Of a stretch of DNA of 64,000 bases, positions 25,998 through 34,819 are shown one piece after another. Origin of the DNA: SZUA-309 sp965215995 (GTDB taxonomy: Bacteria > Pseudomonadota > Gammaproteobacteria > Pseudomonadales > Azotimanducaceae); the NCBI GenBank assembly GCA_965215995.1, contig OZ244128.1, positions 5,580,001-5,644,000 on the forward strand, in the 5' to 3' direction. The notes below the pieces were generated by a model. It worked only from the letters and a program-made list of their open reading frames with translations, was not told the origin of the DNA and searched no databases. The translations under genes and the position numbers were made by a program. Position 1 is the first letter of the stretch, and each line of letters begins with the position of its first letter.

Positions 25998-26981
25998 GTG
26001 AGCCACTCGCAGGGATCGGTACTCGAACCCAACCCCATCGCGGGTCTTACCATTGGCCATGCTGCGGATGCGGAGATCCGCACCGGCACCACGGTCATTG
26101 TCCCGGATGCCCCTGCGGTCGCCAGCGCACACGTGGTTGGCGGTTCTCCCGGCACTCGGGAAACCGATCTCCTGAATCCCCAGCAACTGATCGAGCGGGT
26201 GGATGCCATCGTCCTCTCCGGAGGCTCCGCCTTCGGATTGGATGCAGCGAGCGGTGCCCAGGCCTGGCTCGCGGAAGCAGGCCGTGGCTTTCCGGTGCCA
26301 CCGAACCGGATCCCCATCGTGCCCGCTGCCATCCTCTTCGATCTGAACAACGGCGGCGACAAGGACTGGGGCCGGTATCCACCCTATCGGGAGCTTGGCT
26401 TCCAGGCCATGGAAGCAGCCGACCACTGCCTGCGAACGGGCCGCGTCGGCGCCGGTTTCGGCGCCACCACAGCCACCACACCGGGTGGGCTCGGCATCGC
26501 CAGCGAAACCCTGCCCTGCGGCGCTACGGTCATGGCAGTCATGGCGGTCAACGCAGCGGGCTCACCTCGGATCGGCAGCACGATCCACTACTGGGCAGCA
26601 CCTTTCGAGCGAAACGGAGAATACGGCGACTTGGGCATTCCTGATCCGTGGCCGGAAGATGCCGAAGCGGTCGTCACCAAGGCAGGACACTCCACCGCCG
26701 GCATGAACACGACGATCGGCGTTGTGATTACCGATGCCGAGATCTCCAAGGTGGAGGCGAAGCAGATCGCCGTGATGGCGCACGATGGCTTCGCCCGGGC
26801 GCTCTATCCGGTCCACACACCCGGAGATGGGGATCTGCTGTTCGTGCTTTCCACCGGAGAGAAGCAACTCGATCGGGAAGCGCTCGCCCTGTTGAGCCTC
26901 GGCACAACAGCCGCCAATACGGTGACCCGGGCCATCGCGCAAGGCGTGCACGCTGCGATATCTGAGGATCCTGCCTCATGA
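25998..26981 (+). CDS. P1/S58-family peptidase (DmpA-like aminopeptidase)
   Basis: A 327-residue self-processing N-terminal-nucleophile hydrolase of the DmpA/BapA family, which release N-terminal D- or beta-amino acids or act on amino-acid amides. It shows GLTIGHA, VVGGSPGTRETDLL, IVLSGGSAFGLDAASG, GFGATTATTPGGLG and the putative processing site MNTTIGVV (nucleophile Thr at about residue 240). The start is taken as the GTG at 25998, 4 nt after the dioxygenase stop. Its stop overlaps the start of the M20 gene (ATGA). Confidence 0.88.
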   Translation: MSHSQGSVLEPNPIAGLTIGHAADAEIRTGTTVIVPDAPAVASAHVVGGSPGTRETDLLNPQQLIERVDAIVLSGGSAFGLDAASGAQAWLAEAGRGFPVPPNRIPIVPAAILFDLNNGGDKDWGRYPPYRELGFQAMEAADHCLRTGRVGAGFGATTATTPGGLGIASETLPCGATVMAVMAVNAAGSPRIGSTIHYWAAPFERNGEYGDLGIPDPWPEDAEAVVTKAGHSTAGMNTTIGVVITDAEISKVEAKQIAVMAHDGFARALYPVHTPGDGDLLFVLSTGEKQLDREALALLSLGTTAANTVTRAIAQGVHAAISEDPAS

Positions 26982-28267
26982 GCCTCTCATTGAACGCGCT
27001 CAGTGATCGCATCGATGACAAGCGGGCCGACCTGATCGATCTCACCCAGGCGCTGATCCGCATACCCACCACCAACCCACCGGGCGAATACTACGAAGAC
27101 TGCGCCCGTTTTCTCGGCGAGCGTCTGGCTGCCCGTGGTTTTCAGGTGGACCACGTTCGGGCCGAGGGCGCCATCGGTGATTCAGACCGTTACCCGCGCG
27201 CGAACGTGATCGGTCGTTGGGAGGGTGCCCGGTCAGGACCCACCGTGCACTTCAACTCGCACATCGACGTGGTGGAACCGGGCATCGGCTGGACCTACGA
27301 GCCTTTTGCGGCAAAGATCGTGGACGACCGCATCTACGGCCGAGGTGCCTGCGATATGAAGGGTGGGCTGGCCGCTTCGGTGATCGCAGTGGAAGCGCTC
27401 ATGGAGCTCCTCCCTGATCTGCCTGGCAACCTGGAGATATCCGGCACCGCGGATGAGGAATCCGGTGGTTATGGTGGTGTGGCCTATCTCTCCGAGCAGG
27501 GTTACTTCAGCACCCCGCGGGTGGATCACGTGATCATCCCCGAGCCACTCAACAAGGATCGGGTCTGTCTCGGTCATCGAGGCGTCTGGTGGGCGGAAAT
27601 CGAAACCCATGGCCGTATCGCGCACGGCTCCATGCCTTTCCTCGGTGATTCCGCCATTCGGCATATGAGCGCCGTGCTGACCGCGTTCGAGGAAGAGTTG
27701 TTCCCGCTGCTGGCTCAGAAGCGCACACACATGCCCGTGGTGCCGGAAGGCGCAAAGCAGTCCACGCTCAACATCAACTCCCTGCACGGCGGCCTGAGTG
27801 AAGGCAGCGACGGCCTGCCAAGCGCGCTGGTGGCGGAATCCTGCCGCATGATCATAGACAGGCGGTTTCTCATTGAGGAGTCCTTGGATGACGTAAAGGC
27901 GGAAGTGAGGAGCATCCTGGAGCGCCTGAAAGCCTCCCGAGAGGCATTCACTTATGACCTGCGCGACCTGTTCGAAGTCGTACCGACGATGACCGACGAG
28001 GGAGCGCCAGTGGTAGAAAGCGTCGCCCGGGCTATTGGTCAAGTCCTGGGCACCACGCCGCAATTCGTGGTCTCACCCGGCACCTACGATCAGAAGCACA
28101 TCGATCGGATCGGCCGCTTGAAGGATTGCATCGCCTACGGACCGGGCATTCTCGATCTGGCCCACCAGGTGGATGAGTACGTGGGCATCCAGGACATGAT
28201 CGACTCAGCCAAAGTGATGGCCATGTCGGCTTACGAGCTGATCACCGGCTTGGAGATCAGAGCATGA
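26978..28267 (+). CDS. M20-family metallopeptidase (ArgE/DapE-like)
   Basis: A 429-residue di-zinc hydrolase. Metal ligands are visible in FNSHIDVVEPG (HxD) and GRGACDMKGG, with the catalytic Glu pair in GTADEESGG and a distal His in PGTYDQKHID. Relatives deacylate N-acyl amino acids or succinyl-diaminopimelate. It overlaps both neighbours (ATGA at each end). Together the TauD, S58, M20 and SDR genes suggest stepwise breakdown of a modified amino acid or small peptide. Confidence 0.9.
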   Translation: MSLSLNALSDRIDDKRADLIDLTQALIRIPTTNPPGEYYEDCARFLGERLAARGFQVDHVRAEGAIGDSDRYPRANVIGRWEGARSGPTVHFNSHIDVVEPGIGWTYEPFAAKIVDDRIYGRGACDMKGGLAASVIAVEALMELLPDLPGNLEISGTADEESGGYGGVAYLSEQGYFSTPRVDHVIIPEPLNKDRVCLGHRGVWWAEIETHGRIAHGSMPFLGDSAIRHMSAVLTAFEEELFPLLAQKRTHMPVVPEGAKQSTLNINSLHGGLSEGSDGLPSALVAESCRMIIDRRFLIEESLDDVKAEVRSILERLKASREAFTYDLRDLFEVVPTMTDEGAPVVESVARAIGQVLGTTPQFVVSPGTYDQKHIDRIGRLKDCIAYGPGILDLAHQVDEYVGIQDMIDSAKVMAMSAYELITGLEIRA

Positions 28268-28998
28268 AAGGCCTCAGCGGCAAGACCGTGCTCGTCACAG
28301 GCGCCGCCTCAGGATTCGGTGCTGGAATTGCCCGCCGCTTTGCCGAGGAAGGCAGCCGTGTGCTGGTCGCCGATATCAACGCCGAAGCCGGCTCGATGCA
28401 TGCAGATGCCATCGGTGCTCGATTCATCGAGATGGATGTGGCCGAACCGAACAGTATGGCCGATGCGCTGACAAGCCTGCACAGCCCAGTAGATGTTCTT
28501 GTCAACAATGCCGGAATCGGCCTCACACCTCAGCCACTCACCGATGTGCTGCCGGATGACTTCGAACGCCTGCTGAACGTAAACGTCCGCTCCATCTATC
28601 ACACGACCCGGGCGCTGGTTCCGAGCATGCGCGAGCGCGGCGGCGGCGTGATCCTCAACATCGCCTCGACAGCCGGTGTGAGCCCGCGCCCCGGTCTCAC
28701 CTGGTACAACGCTTCCAAGGGCTGGGTGATCACGGCAACCCGATCAATGGCGGTGGAGCTGGCTCCCGACAACATACGTGTAAACGCGATCAACCCGGTG
28801 GCCGGTGAAACGCCCCTGCTCAGCACCTTCATGGGTGGCGACAGCGAGGAAAACCGGGCTCGATTCCTTGCAACCATTCCGCTCGGGCGTTTTTCCACGC
28901 CTGCCGATATCGCTTCAGCAGCCTGCTTCCTCTGTTCCGAGGATGCCAGCATGATCACCGGGGTAGCGCTGGAGGTCGATGGTGGGCGCTGTATCTAG
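28264..28998 (+). CDS. SDR family oxidoreductase
   Basis: A 244-residue classical SDR: TGAASGFG near residues 13-20, VNNAG about 79-83, the catalytic Ser in NIASTAG, YNASK (about 148-152) and a C-terminal MITGVALEVDGG. It is the last gene of the TauD/S58/M20 operon, with a 4-nt start overlap. It ends next to a convergent aspartoacylase-like gene. Confidence 0.9.
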   Translation: MKGLSGKTVLVTGAASGFGAGIARRFAEEGSRVLVADINAEAGSMHADAIGARFIEMDVAEPNSMADALTSLHSPVDVLVNNAGIGLTPQPLTDVLPDDFERLLNVNVRSIYHTTRALVPSMRERGGGVILNIASTAGVSPRPGLTWYNASKGWVITATRSMAVELAPDNIRVNAINPVAGETPLLSTFMGGDSEENRARFLATIPLGRFSTPADIASAACFLCSEDASMITGVALEVDGGRCI

Positions 28999-29000
28999 CG

Positions 29001-30002
29001 TCAGAGCGCCATCCGCTCCATGAAGTAGCACAGACAGTCCTGCCGAACCACGTAAGGATCTGTGGTGTACATGGCGGGTACCACGTCTTCTTTCAAAAGG
29101 ATGGCTTCGCCGTCGTGCTCGAAGTACTCATCGGTCACGTCCCGGTGTTCCACATCGAGCACTTTGAAGACCCGATCCACCGCCAACTGGCTGGCACCGA
29201 ACACCGTGCCTCTACCGAGAACGTGGAAGTTCACCGCCTCCACCCCGCCGGTCAGCACCAGAGGCGCGGGCAGCTCCGATTCATCGTCCCCTTCGAAGCG
29301 AAAGCTCACCTCGTCCTGAATGTGCACCCGCACCCGGGTGCGGAACAGACTGAACTGGTCCGGTGCCGCTTCGGGCACAGCCTCCAGCGCCATACACCGT
29401 TTCAGGTAGTCATAGACCCGATCCGCGCAGCGCGGGTCTCCAACCGGGCCCACCTCCAGCGCCACGGCCGGGCAACGGCCGGTGAAGATCCGGGTCAGTA
29501 CGGTATCCGGCTCCTCTACGTAGACGGCCTTGTCCGAGAACAGGTAGGCCAAGCCAAGGTTGTGCGGCTCGAGATCGGTAATCACCGAGTAGTAAGGGTT
29601 GTGGCCGGTATTGTTGTGCAGATCAATGGACGCCAGGAAAGGCTGATCCGCAATGGCTGACTGCACCGCGGCGGCAAGGGCACCACCCGGGCCCACGGCA
29701 TCCCGCCAGATCCTGTTGAAGTCAGGCTGGGTCGGCAAGGCACGCATGCCCACCTTGGCCGCCTCGGTGTTGCCGATGAGCAGCGTCAGATCTCGCGGCA
29801 GATCGGGTGTCTCTTTGAGGTAGCGACGAATACCTTCCCAGCCGCTGGTCTCGTTACCGTGCAGCAGCACGGAAACGAACAAGGCAGGTTGCGCATCGCC
29901 GGGCAGCTGAACGAGCGTTGGCCCACCGAGATGGTCATGCAGCTCGGTGGCCTCGCAGTCCAGCAACCCGAGCGGCAGCTGGTTGTGTGTTCGAAGTGGC
30001 AT
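29001..30002 (-). CDS. Succinylglutamate desuccinylase/aspartoacylase-family protein
   Basis: A 333-residue zinc-dependent M14-like deacylase. Zn ligands are in LLHGNETSGW (His48, Glu51) and IDLHNNTGHNP (distal His), and the Glu of catalysis is in ALEVGPVGD. The C-terminal beta domain ends with FMERMAL. The ATG at 30002 lies 4 nt after the stop of the GCS2-like gene, so the two are an operon. An acyl-amino acid or a glutamyl/aspartyl amide is a plausible substrate; AstE itself is unlikely, because no other arginine-succinyltransferase gene is present. Confidence 0.87.
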   Translation of the reverse strand: MPLRTHNQLPLGLLDCEATELHDHLGGPTLVQLPGDAQPALFVSVLLHGNETSGWEGIRRYLKETPDLPRDLTLLIGNTEAAKVGMRALPTQPDFNRIWRDAVGPGGALAAAVQSAIADQPFLASIDLHNNTGHNPYYSVITDLEPHNLGLAYLFSDKAVYVEEPDTVLTRIFTGRCPAVALEVGPVGDPRCADRVYDYLKRCMALEAVPEAAPDQFSLFRTRVRVHIQDEVSFRFEGDDESELPAPLVLTGGVEAVNFHVLGRGTVFGASQLAVDRVFKVLDVEHRDVTDEYFEHDGEAILLKEDVVPAMYTTDPYVVRQDCLCYFMERMAL

Positions 30003-30006
30003 GTGT

Positions 30007-31431
30007 CTACAGCTTCCAGGTGTGTACGGGCTCGCCCACGTCCTGCAACGCACGGTATTCCTGCACGAGCTGATGCAGGTCCTCTCCGTGCAGGTGGACC
30101 CAACGGCGCTGCCAGGCGGCGCCATTCTGCCCGGAATCCACCCGCTCCGCGATCACGTTCAGGTAATCATTGATCTCCGACTCCGGGATGCTCACCGACT
30201 CGAGACCCCGCCGGGCCATGGGCAGCAGATCCGTGAGGATCAGCTCGCGCATGCTCACTTCAGTGAGCTTACCGGCCCGGGGCCATACCGGCCGCGCATT
30301 CAAACCGTAGCGCGCCGCCGTGTAGAAGTTGTCCCGGGCAACTTCGAAAGGTATCTCCGACTCCGGTGCGGCGTCAGACAGGCCAAAGCCTCGAACCAAT
30401 CCGAAGTAGAAAGCCGCGTTGGCGATGCAGTCTTTGATGGTGGGGCCCGCCGGCACCACACGATGCTCGATGCGCAGGTGCACCTGGCCATCGAAGTCGA
30501 AGCCGATCAAGGGCCGATTCCACCGCCAGAGCGTACCGTTGTGGAAACGCACGTGACCGAATTTGCTCGGAGGCGAGTCCTGCACCGCGGGTATCAGGAT
30601 GAGGTGCTCGGACTGATTTTCCGCGAATACCTCGACCAGTGACTCCTGCACGTAGCCGGAGCCAAAGCTCACCCGCGAAGGGTACCGGTCACCCACATGC
30701 ACCGCCTGCTCAAAGAGCGGGATGCGCGTTTCGTCCCAGAGCGTGCGGCCAAACAGGAACGGTGAGTTGGCGCTGGCGGCAACCATCGGCGCGGAAGCGA
30801 TCACCGAGGCGTTGAAATCCCGGACCGAGCGCTCCGGTTTGCACTGCAGGTGTATCTGGAATGAGGTGGCTGCGGCTTCCAGCATCACATCGTGATGCGT
30901 GGTGGTCAGCTCCACCTCACCATCTATCCTGAGCTCGAGAGGCTTGCCATCCCGAAGCGCCATGATCCGATCGTTCAGAGACTGATAGCGCACCATGCTG
31001 GACATGTACTCGGAGGTCAGCAGCTTTTCGCTCACCGTCGGCAAGATGCCGATGGCAACCAGGTGGCAGCCGGTGCGCTCCGCCGCTTCCCGGCAGGCAT
31101 TCCAGGTGGCCGAAAGCTCGTCATGAAGCCGGGAGAAGACGCGGCCGGTCAGGGCGGATGGGCTGCCGTTCAGCTCCACGTTGAACGCCGCCAGCTCCGG
31201 CACCACCAGCGGGTTGTTCAGGGTTTCCAGATAGCGCTCATTATCCGGCAGCGGATCGCCCCGCTCGTCCACCAGCCAGCCTTCAAGCTCGAACCCGGCC
31301 ACATCACCCCGATCGCTGAACTCACCAGCCTCGAACTGCTGGGTCAGCAACGCGGTTTCTTCGTCGAGCCGCTTCCGGAACTCGCTGAAATCCTCCGCAT
31401 CAAAGTAGCGGCGTTCGATCTCGTCTCCCAC
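30007..31431 (-). CDS. Glutamate-cysteine ligase family 2-like protein
   Basis: A 474-residue member of the GCS2/carboxylate-amine ligase superfamily. It shows FELEGWLVD near the N-terminus (the Mg-binding E-x-E), FNVELNGSP, the central FQIHLQCKP and the C-terminal IEHRVVPAGP segment. The GTG at 31431 follows AGGAGAG by 8 nt and is preferred over a longer reading. It is coupled to the aspartoacylase-like gene. The pair, ligase plus deacylase, could make and break one amide, but the substrate is unknown. True glutathione synthesis is not established. Confidence 0.82.
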   Translation of the reverse strand: MGDEIERRYFDAEDFSEFRKRLDEETALLTQQFEAGEFSDRGDVAGFELEGWLVDERGDPLPDNERYLETLNNPLVVPELAAFNVELNGSPSALTGRVFSRLHDELSATWNACREAAERTGCHLVAIGILPTVSEKLLTSEYMSSMVRYQSLNDRIMALRDGKPLELRIDGEVELTTTHHDVMLEAAATSFQIHLQCKPERSVRDFNASVIASAPMVAASANSPFLFGRTLWDETRIPLFEQAVHVGDRYPSRVSFGSGYVQESLVEVFAENQSEHLILIPAVQDSPPSKFGHVRFHNGTLWRWNRPLIGFDFDGQVHLRIEHRVVPAGPTIKDCIANAAFYFGLVRGFGLSDAAPESEIPFEVARDNFYTAARYGLNARPVWPRAGKLTEVSMRELILTDLLPMARRGLESVSIPESEINDYLNVIAERVDSGQNGAAWQRRWVHLHGEDLHQLVQEYRALQDVGEPVHTWKL

Positions 31432-31601
31432 TGGCCGGGCCTCTCCTGCGTCTGGCGGTGCGTTGCAGACAACGCGATTGCAACAAAGAGACTTTACAAA
31501 GGCGCCAGGCATCTTGCCACTTGGCCCGCCAGCGGCCCGCTTCGTTCTGAACGCCATAGAGGTTAGCCTTCGCACAAAGCAGCTTCTGAAAAGGAACACC
31601 G

Positions 31602-31838
31602 ATGAGCAGAACTCCGACATTAGCAGCCGCTGGCCTACTTCTCCTCACCGTCACACTGTCTGGGTGCTGGAATGGCGATATCACCAATGTGAAGCTTGCT
31701 GATGTTTCCCTCGGCCAGCAGCTGATCGATCTGAAGCGGGCGCTGGAAGAAGACGCGATCAGCGACGATGAGTACGAGGCAGCCAGAGAAAAGCTGATCA
31801 GCCTCTATGCAATCTGCGAGTCTGAAGAAGAGGAATAG
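31602..31838 (+). CDS. Small lipoprotein with SHOCT-like tail
   Basis: A 78-residue lipoprotein: signal with lipobox TLSGC (Cys about 22), then an acidic, helical C-terminal segment with a short LxxLKRALEEDAISDDEYEAxKxKL pattern that resembles SHOCT (short C-terminal) domains. AAGGA precedes the ATG. The following membrane protein may be co-transcribed. Function unknown. Confidence 0.7.
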   Translation: MSRTPTLAAAGLLLLTVTLSGCWNGDITNVKLADVSLGQQLIDLKRALEEDAISDDEYEAAREKLISLYAICESEEEE

Positions 31839-31854
31839 AGAGCGCGATCCTAAA

Positions 31855-32856
31855 GTGAACACTTCCGCCGCGATCACACCTACCCGAACTAATTTCTGGC
31901 TCCTGAAGCTGGTACCACCCGGGTGGTGGGGTCCCTGGCTGCTTGGCGCGACCACGTTCCTGGTCATCATCAGCCTGTTTGCGCTGGTAGGTAGAGCATT
32001 CGATGAAACGGCAGAGAACCGGATCGACACTGGCGTTGCCTTCTTTTTTGCCACGCTGCTCGCCTACATCGTTCCGGTGCATCATCTGATCGTCAGACGA
32101 TCGCTGGCAGCACTCGATCAGTTGGCACCGATTCTGGGTGCTGACCAGGTGACCTACGTCGCCGAGCGCATTGTCGTGAAACCGCTCTGGTGGCACGTTA
32201 CCGTTCTGGCCGGTGGGCTCACCGCCGGGCTGCTGCACAACACCTTGCTGCTCGGCGGTGGGCAAATCGCCCTGGCGATCGAGCTGCCCGCGACTTTCCT
32301 TTCAATGCTGGTGACGATCCTGATCTGGATCGTGATGACGGCCACGATTGCGTCCCTCGTGCAGAACGCGGTGATGTTCAAACGCCTCGCCGAGAGTGCC
32401 GAGATCGATGTGCTCGACACGCGCTCGCTCACCCCTTTCGGCAGCATCGCGGTCAGCTCCACTCTGGCCATGATCGGCGCTCAGGCGGCCTTCCCACTTC
32501 TGATCGTCGGGTCAGGTACCAGCTGGGTGTCGTTCGCACCCGGTCTGGTCGCGACCGGAATCCCAATGGTTCTGCTCTTTCTGCTCCCGGTTCTACCCGT
32601 GCACCGGCGGATAATCACCACCAAGCAATCTGTGCTGGCACAGGTGAATGCAGACATACAGGCGCTCAAGGTAACCGGTCCGCCCGACTACCCGGCCCTG
32701 CAACCCCTGCTCACATATCGAAGGGAGGTTATGGACGCTTCCGAGTGGCCCTTCGACACCAGCGTGATGGGTCGGCTCGCCATCTACCTGATCATTCCCC
32801 CGCTCACCTGGATCGGAGCCGCCCTGATCGAGATCCTGGTGGAAGGGGCCATCTGA
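31855..32856 (+). CDS. Multi-pass membrane protein, unknown function
   Basis: A 333-residue integral membrane protein with about six or seven hydrophobic helices (near residues 25-50, 60-80, 120-140, 150-180, 205-235 and 245-270, plus one at the C-terminus). The start is uncertain: GTG at 31855 or ATG at 31807, which overlaps the preceding lipoprotein. I do not recognise the family. The short cytoplasmic linker between helices is rich in charged residues (QSVLAQVNADIQALKV). Confidence 0.6.
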   Translation: MNTSAAITPTRTNFWLLKLVPPGWWGPWLLGATTFLVIISLFALVGRAFDETAENRIDTGVAFFFATLLAYIVPVHHLIVRRSLAALDQLAPILGADQVTYVAERIVVKPLWWHVTVLAGGLTAGLLHNTLLLGGGQIALAIELPATFLSMLVTILIWIVMTATIASLVQNAVMFKRLAESAEIDVLDTRSLTPFGSIAVSSTLAMIGAQAAFPLLIVGSGTSWVSFAPGLVATGIPMVLLFLLPVLPVHRRIITTKQSVLAQVNADIQALKVTGPPDYPALQPLLTYRREVMDASEWPFDTSVMGRLAIYLIIPPLTWIGAALIEILVEGAI

Positions 32857-32952
32857 ATAACGAGAACTGCTTCTCGCTTCACGCTGCTCCCGCTTTTCCC
32901 GGTCCTGGCAATTGCTAGGATCGACGATGGGACACAATCAAGAGACGGGAAG

Positions 32953-33231
32953 ATGTCTTCCAAGGAAGAACGGCTGGCACTGGAGCGTAAATCAACCGCC
33001 CAGCAGCTGGCCCGGGCGGCCACCGAGGCAATATCGGACCGCAAACTGAGGGCACTCACCAAGGCCGACGTCTACGGCCAGATCCTGCCAGTGCTCGATC
33101 ATCATCATGGCGTGCAGTGCAAGCTGCACCGCACGTACAGGCGACTGCTCGCCTGGACATGCGGCGGATTTCTACTCGCAATGTTAGCGGCCGTATTGCT
33201 CGGCCGGGAGTTACTCACAAAGGCTGCCTGA
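32953..33231 (+). CDS. Small membrane protein, hypothetical
   Basis: A 92-residue protein: a basic/acidic helical N-terminal part and one transmembrane helix near the C-terminus (about residues 65-85, LLAWTCGGFLLAMLAAVLL). The ATG follows GACGGGAAG. It is convergent with the next small membrane gene at 33232, immediately adjacent. No family recognised. Confidence 0.55.
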   Translation: MSSKEERLALERKSTAQQLARAATEAISDRKLRALTKADVYGQILPVLDHHHGVQCKLHRTYRRLLAWTCGGFLLAMLAAVLLGRELLTKAA

Positions 33232-33468
33232 TCAGGCAGCGAGCCGGTCTGGTGCCTCTGGCTGCCGGGCCGCTTCCGGCTCCGGCTCGTCCGGCTCGGC
33301 TGCTAACCTTCGGGCCCGCAACTCATAGCTCACCGACTGCGGATCCAGCATGGAGATCGCCCGGGCGATCTCCAATGCCCAGTCCTTGCCCTTTTCGATG
33401 TTGACTGCGATGAGGACGGCGTAACCGACCGCGAACAGCAATGCGAGAGCAGCAACTAAATATTCCAT
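33232..33468 (-). CDS. Small membrane protein, hypothetical
   Basis: A 78-residue protein with an N-terminal transmembrane helix (LVAALALLFAVGYAVLIAV) and a charged tail rich in Glu, Pro and Ala. GGAGATG precedes its ATG. Stop codons of this gene and the plus-strand neighbour touch. No family recognised. Confidence 0.55.
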   Translation of the reverse strand: MEYLVAALALLFAVGYAVLIAVNIEKGKDWALEIARAISMLDPQSVSYELRARRLAAEPDEPEPEAARQPEAPDRLAA

Positions 33469-33836
33469 GTCGTCATCTCCGGTTTATCAAAATTCAGAAA
33501 CGTCCCGATGGACGCCGGAGGAAACACTGTTGACTGTTGTCTGGAGAACGAGGTCTGGTGTTGCTCCCGGCGTTTGCACCGGGAGGCGATGCAAACGTTA
33601 CGCCGTGGCTGCGGCGTAGCAATCGGTGCCGAAGGACACGGGCAGCGCGTGCTGCACCGGCGCCTGGCGGCCGATCTCGAGGTGAATTTGCATGGCGGGT
33701 CGTTTCATGGGCGCGGATTCTACGCCTCGTCAGTTTCTTTGCAAGCGGATCGGCTAAGAGATTTCGTGTCTTTCGGCGACTTTCGTCGAGTAGACGCCAA
33801 ACGGTAGGAGACGACAGACGGACGGTAGGCCTACCA
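33469..33836. other. Gene-free interval with two adjacent hairpins
   Basis: No convincing gene. Two perfect inverted repeats are next to each other: GTTTGCA/TGCAAAC (33572-33578 and 33590-33596, 11-nt loop) and TACGCCG/CGGCGTA (33599-33605 and 33612-33618, 6-nt loop). They may be a bidirectional terminator or part of a small RNA. The right part (33700-33836) is less structured and precedes the PPK2 stop codon. Confidence 0.55.
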
Positions 33837-34733
33837 CTACCTCAATGACTTACGTCCCGCCTCCAGGGCTTCTGCCTGCTTGACATCGATCTCTGGAAAC
33901 TGCGGATCCATCACTCGCAACTCGTTGGCCACCGCGGCAGCCACCACCAGCCTCGCGAACCACTTGTGATCCGCGGGTACCACAAACCAGGGCGCGTGTG
34001 CGGATGCGGTCGCGCCAATGGCCTCCTCGTAGGCCAGGGTGTAATCGTCCCAGTAGGCGCGTTCGTCGATGTCGGCCTGTGAGAACTTCCAGTGCTTTTC
34101 CGGATGTTCGAGCCGCTCGAGGAAACGCTGGCGTTGCTCTTCAGAAGAGATGTGCAGAAAGAACTTCAGGATGCGCACGCCATTACGGCTCAGGTAGTGC
34201 TCGAAGTGATTGATGTCTTCGAACCGCTCTTTCCAGATGCGCTTCGTCACAAGCTCCGGCGGCAGGCCCTGCGCATCCAGGATATGGCGGTGCACACGGA
34301 CGATCAGCACCTCTTCGTAGTGAGAGCGATTGAAAATGCCGATCTCACCACTGCCCGGAACTTGCTGGTGATAACGCCAGAGGTAGTCGTGGTCGAGCGC
34401 TTCATCGCTCGGGTGTTTGAACGAAGTGACACGACACCCCTGTGGATTGAGACCGCTCATCACCTTGCGAATCATGCTGTCCTTACCGGCCGCGTCCCGA
34501 CCCTGAAAGATCACCAGTAACCCCTGGGTATTCTCCGCTGCCAGCTTCGGCTGCTGTTCAGCCATCCAGTCAACCATCCGCTCCAGAAGCTCTTTAGCCT
34601 CATCCTTGAATTGTCCCGGTAGAGAATCCGTGTCCCCCGGATCGTGATCGGCGAGGGAGACCTTGCCCGGAGCGTCAATCCGATAAGGCGCGAGAAACCG
34701 CTCCACGTCCTTATCGCTTTCCAGCTTCAGCAT
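33837..34733 (-). CDS. Polyphosphate kinase 2 family protein
   Basis: A 298-residue class-I-like PPK2 enzyme that transfers phosphate between polyphosphate and nucleotides. Visible are Walker A GRDAAGKDS (about residue 80), FKHPSDEALDHDYLWRYHQ, the lid GEIGIFNRSHYEEVL and Walker B-type VRILKFFLHIS. The ATG at 34733 (MLKLES) was preferred over an upstream ATG, because the family match starts there. It is divergent from the P450; a 5' region of about 85 bp holds both promoters. Confidence 0.93.
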   Translation of the reverse strand: MLKLESDKDVERFLAPYRIDAPGKVSLADHDPGDTDSLPGQFKDEAKELLERMVDWMAEQQPKLAAENTQGLLVIFQGRDAAGKDSMIRKVMSGLNPQGCRVTSFKHPSDEALDHDYLWRYHQQVPGSGEIGIFNRSHYEEVLIVRVHRHILDAQGLPPELVTKRIWKERFEDINHFEHYLSRNGVRILKFFLHISSEEQRQRFLERLEHPEKHWKFSQADIDERAYWDDYTLAYEEAIGATASAHAPWFVVPADHKWFARLVVAAAVANELRVMDPQFPEIDVKQAEALEAGRKSLR

Positions 34734-34819
34734 GCTTCCTCCCCAGCCCATCCGAGCAAACGACTATAATGGTTATACTGGCAGGATAGTGAATACGAGC
34801 GTCCGCAAGGAGTCATCCA

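Noticed and set aside
33508..33848. Two short plus-strand frames in the gap before the PPK2 gene.
   Set aside because: No ribosome-binding site, no recognisable sequence, and hairpins run through the region.
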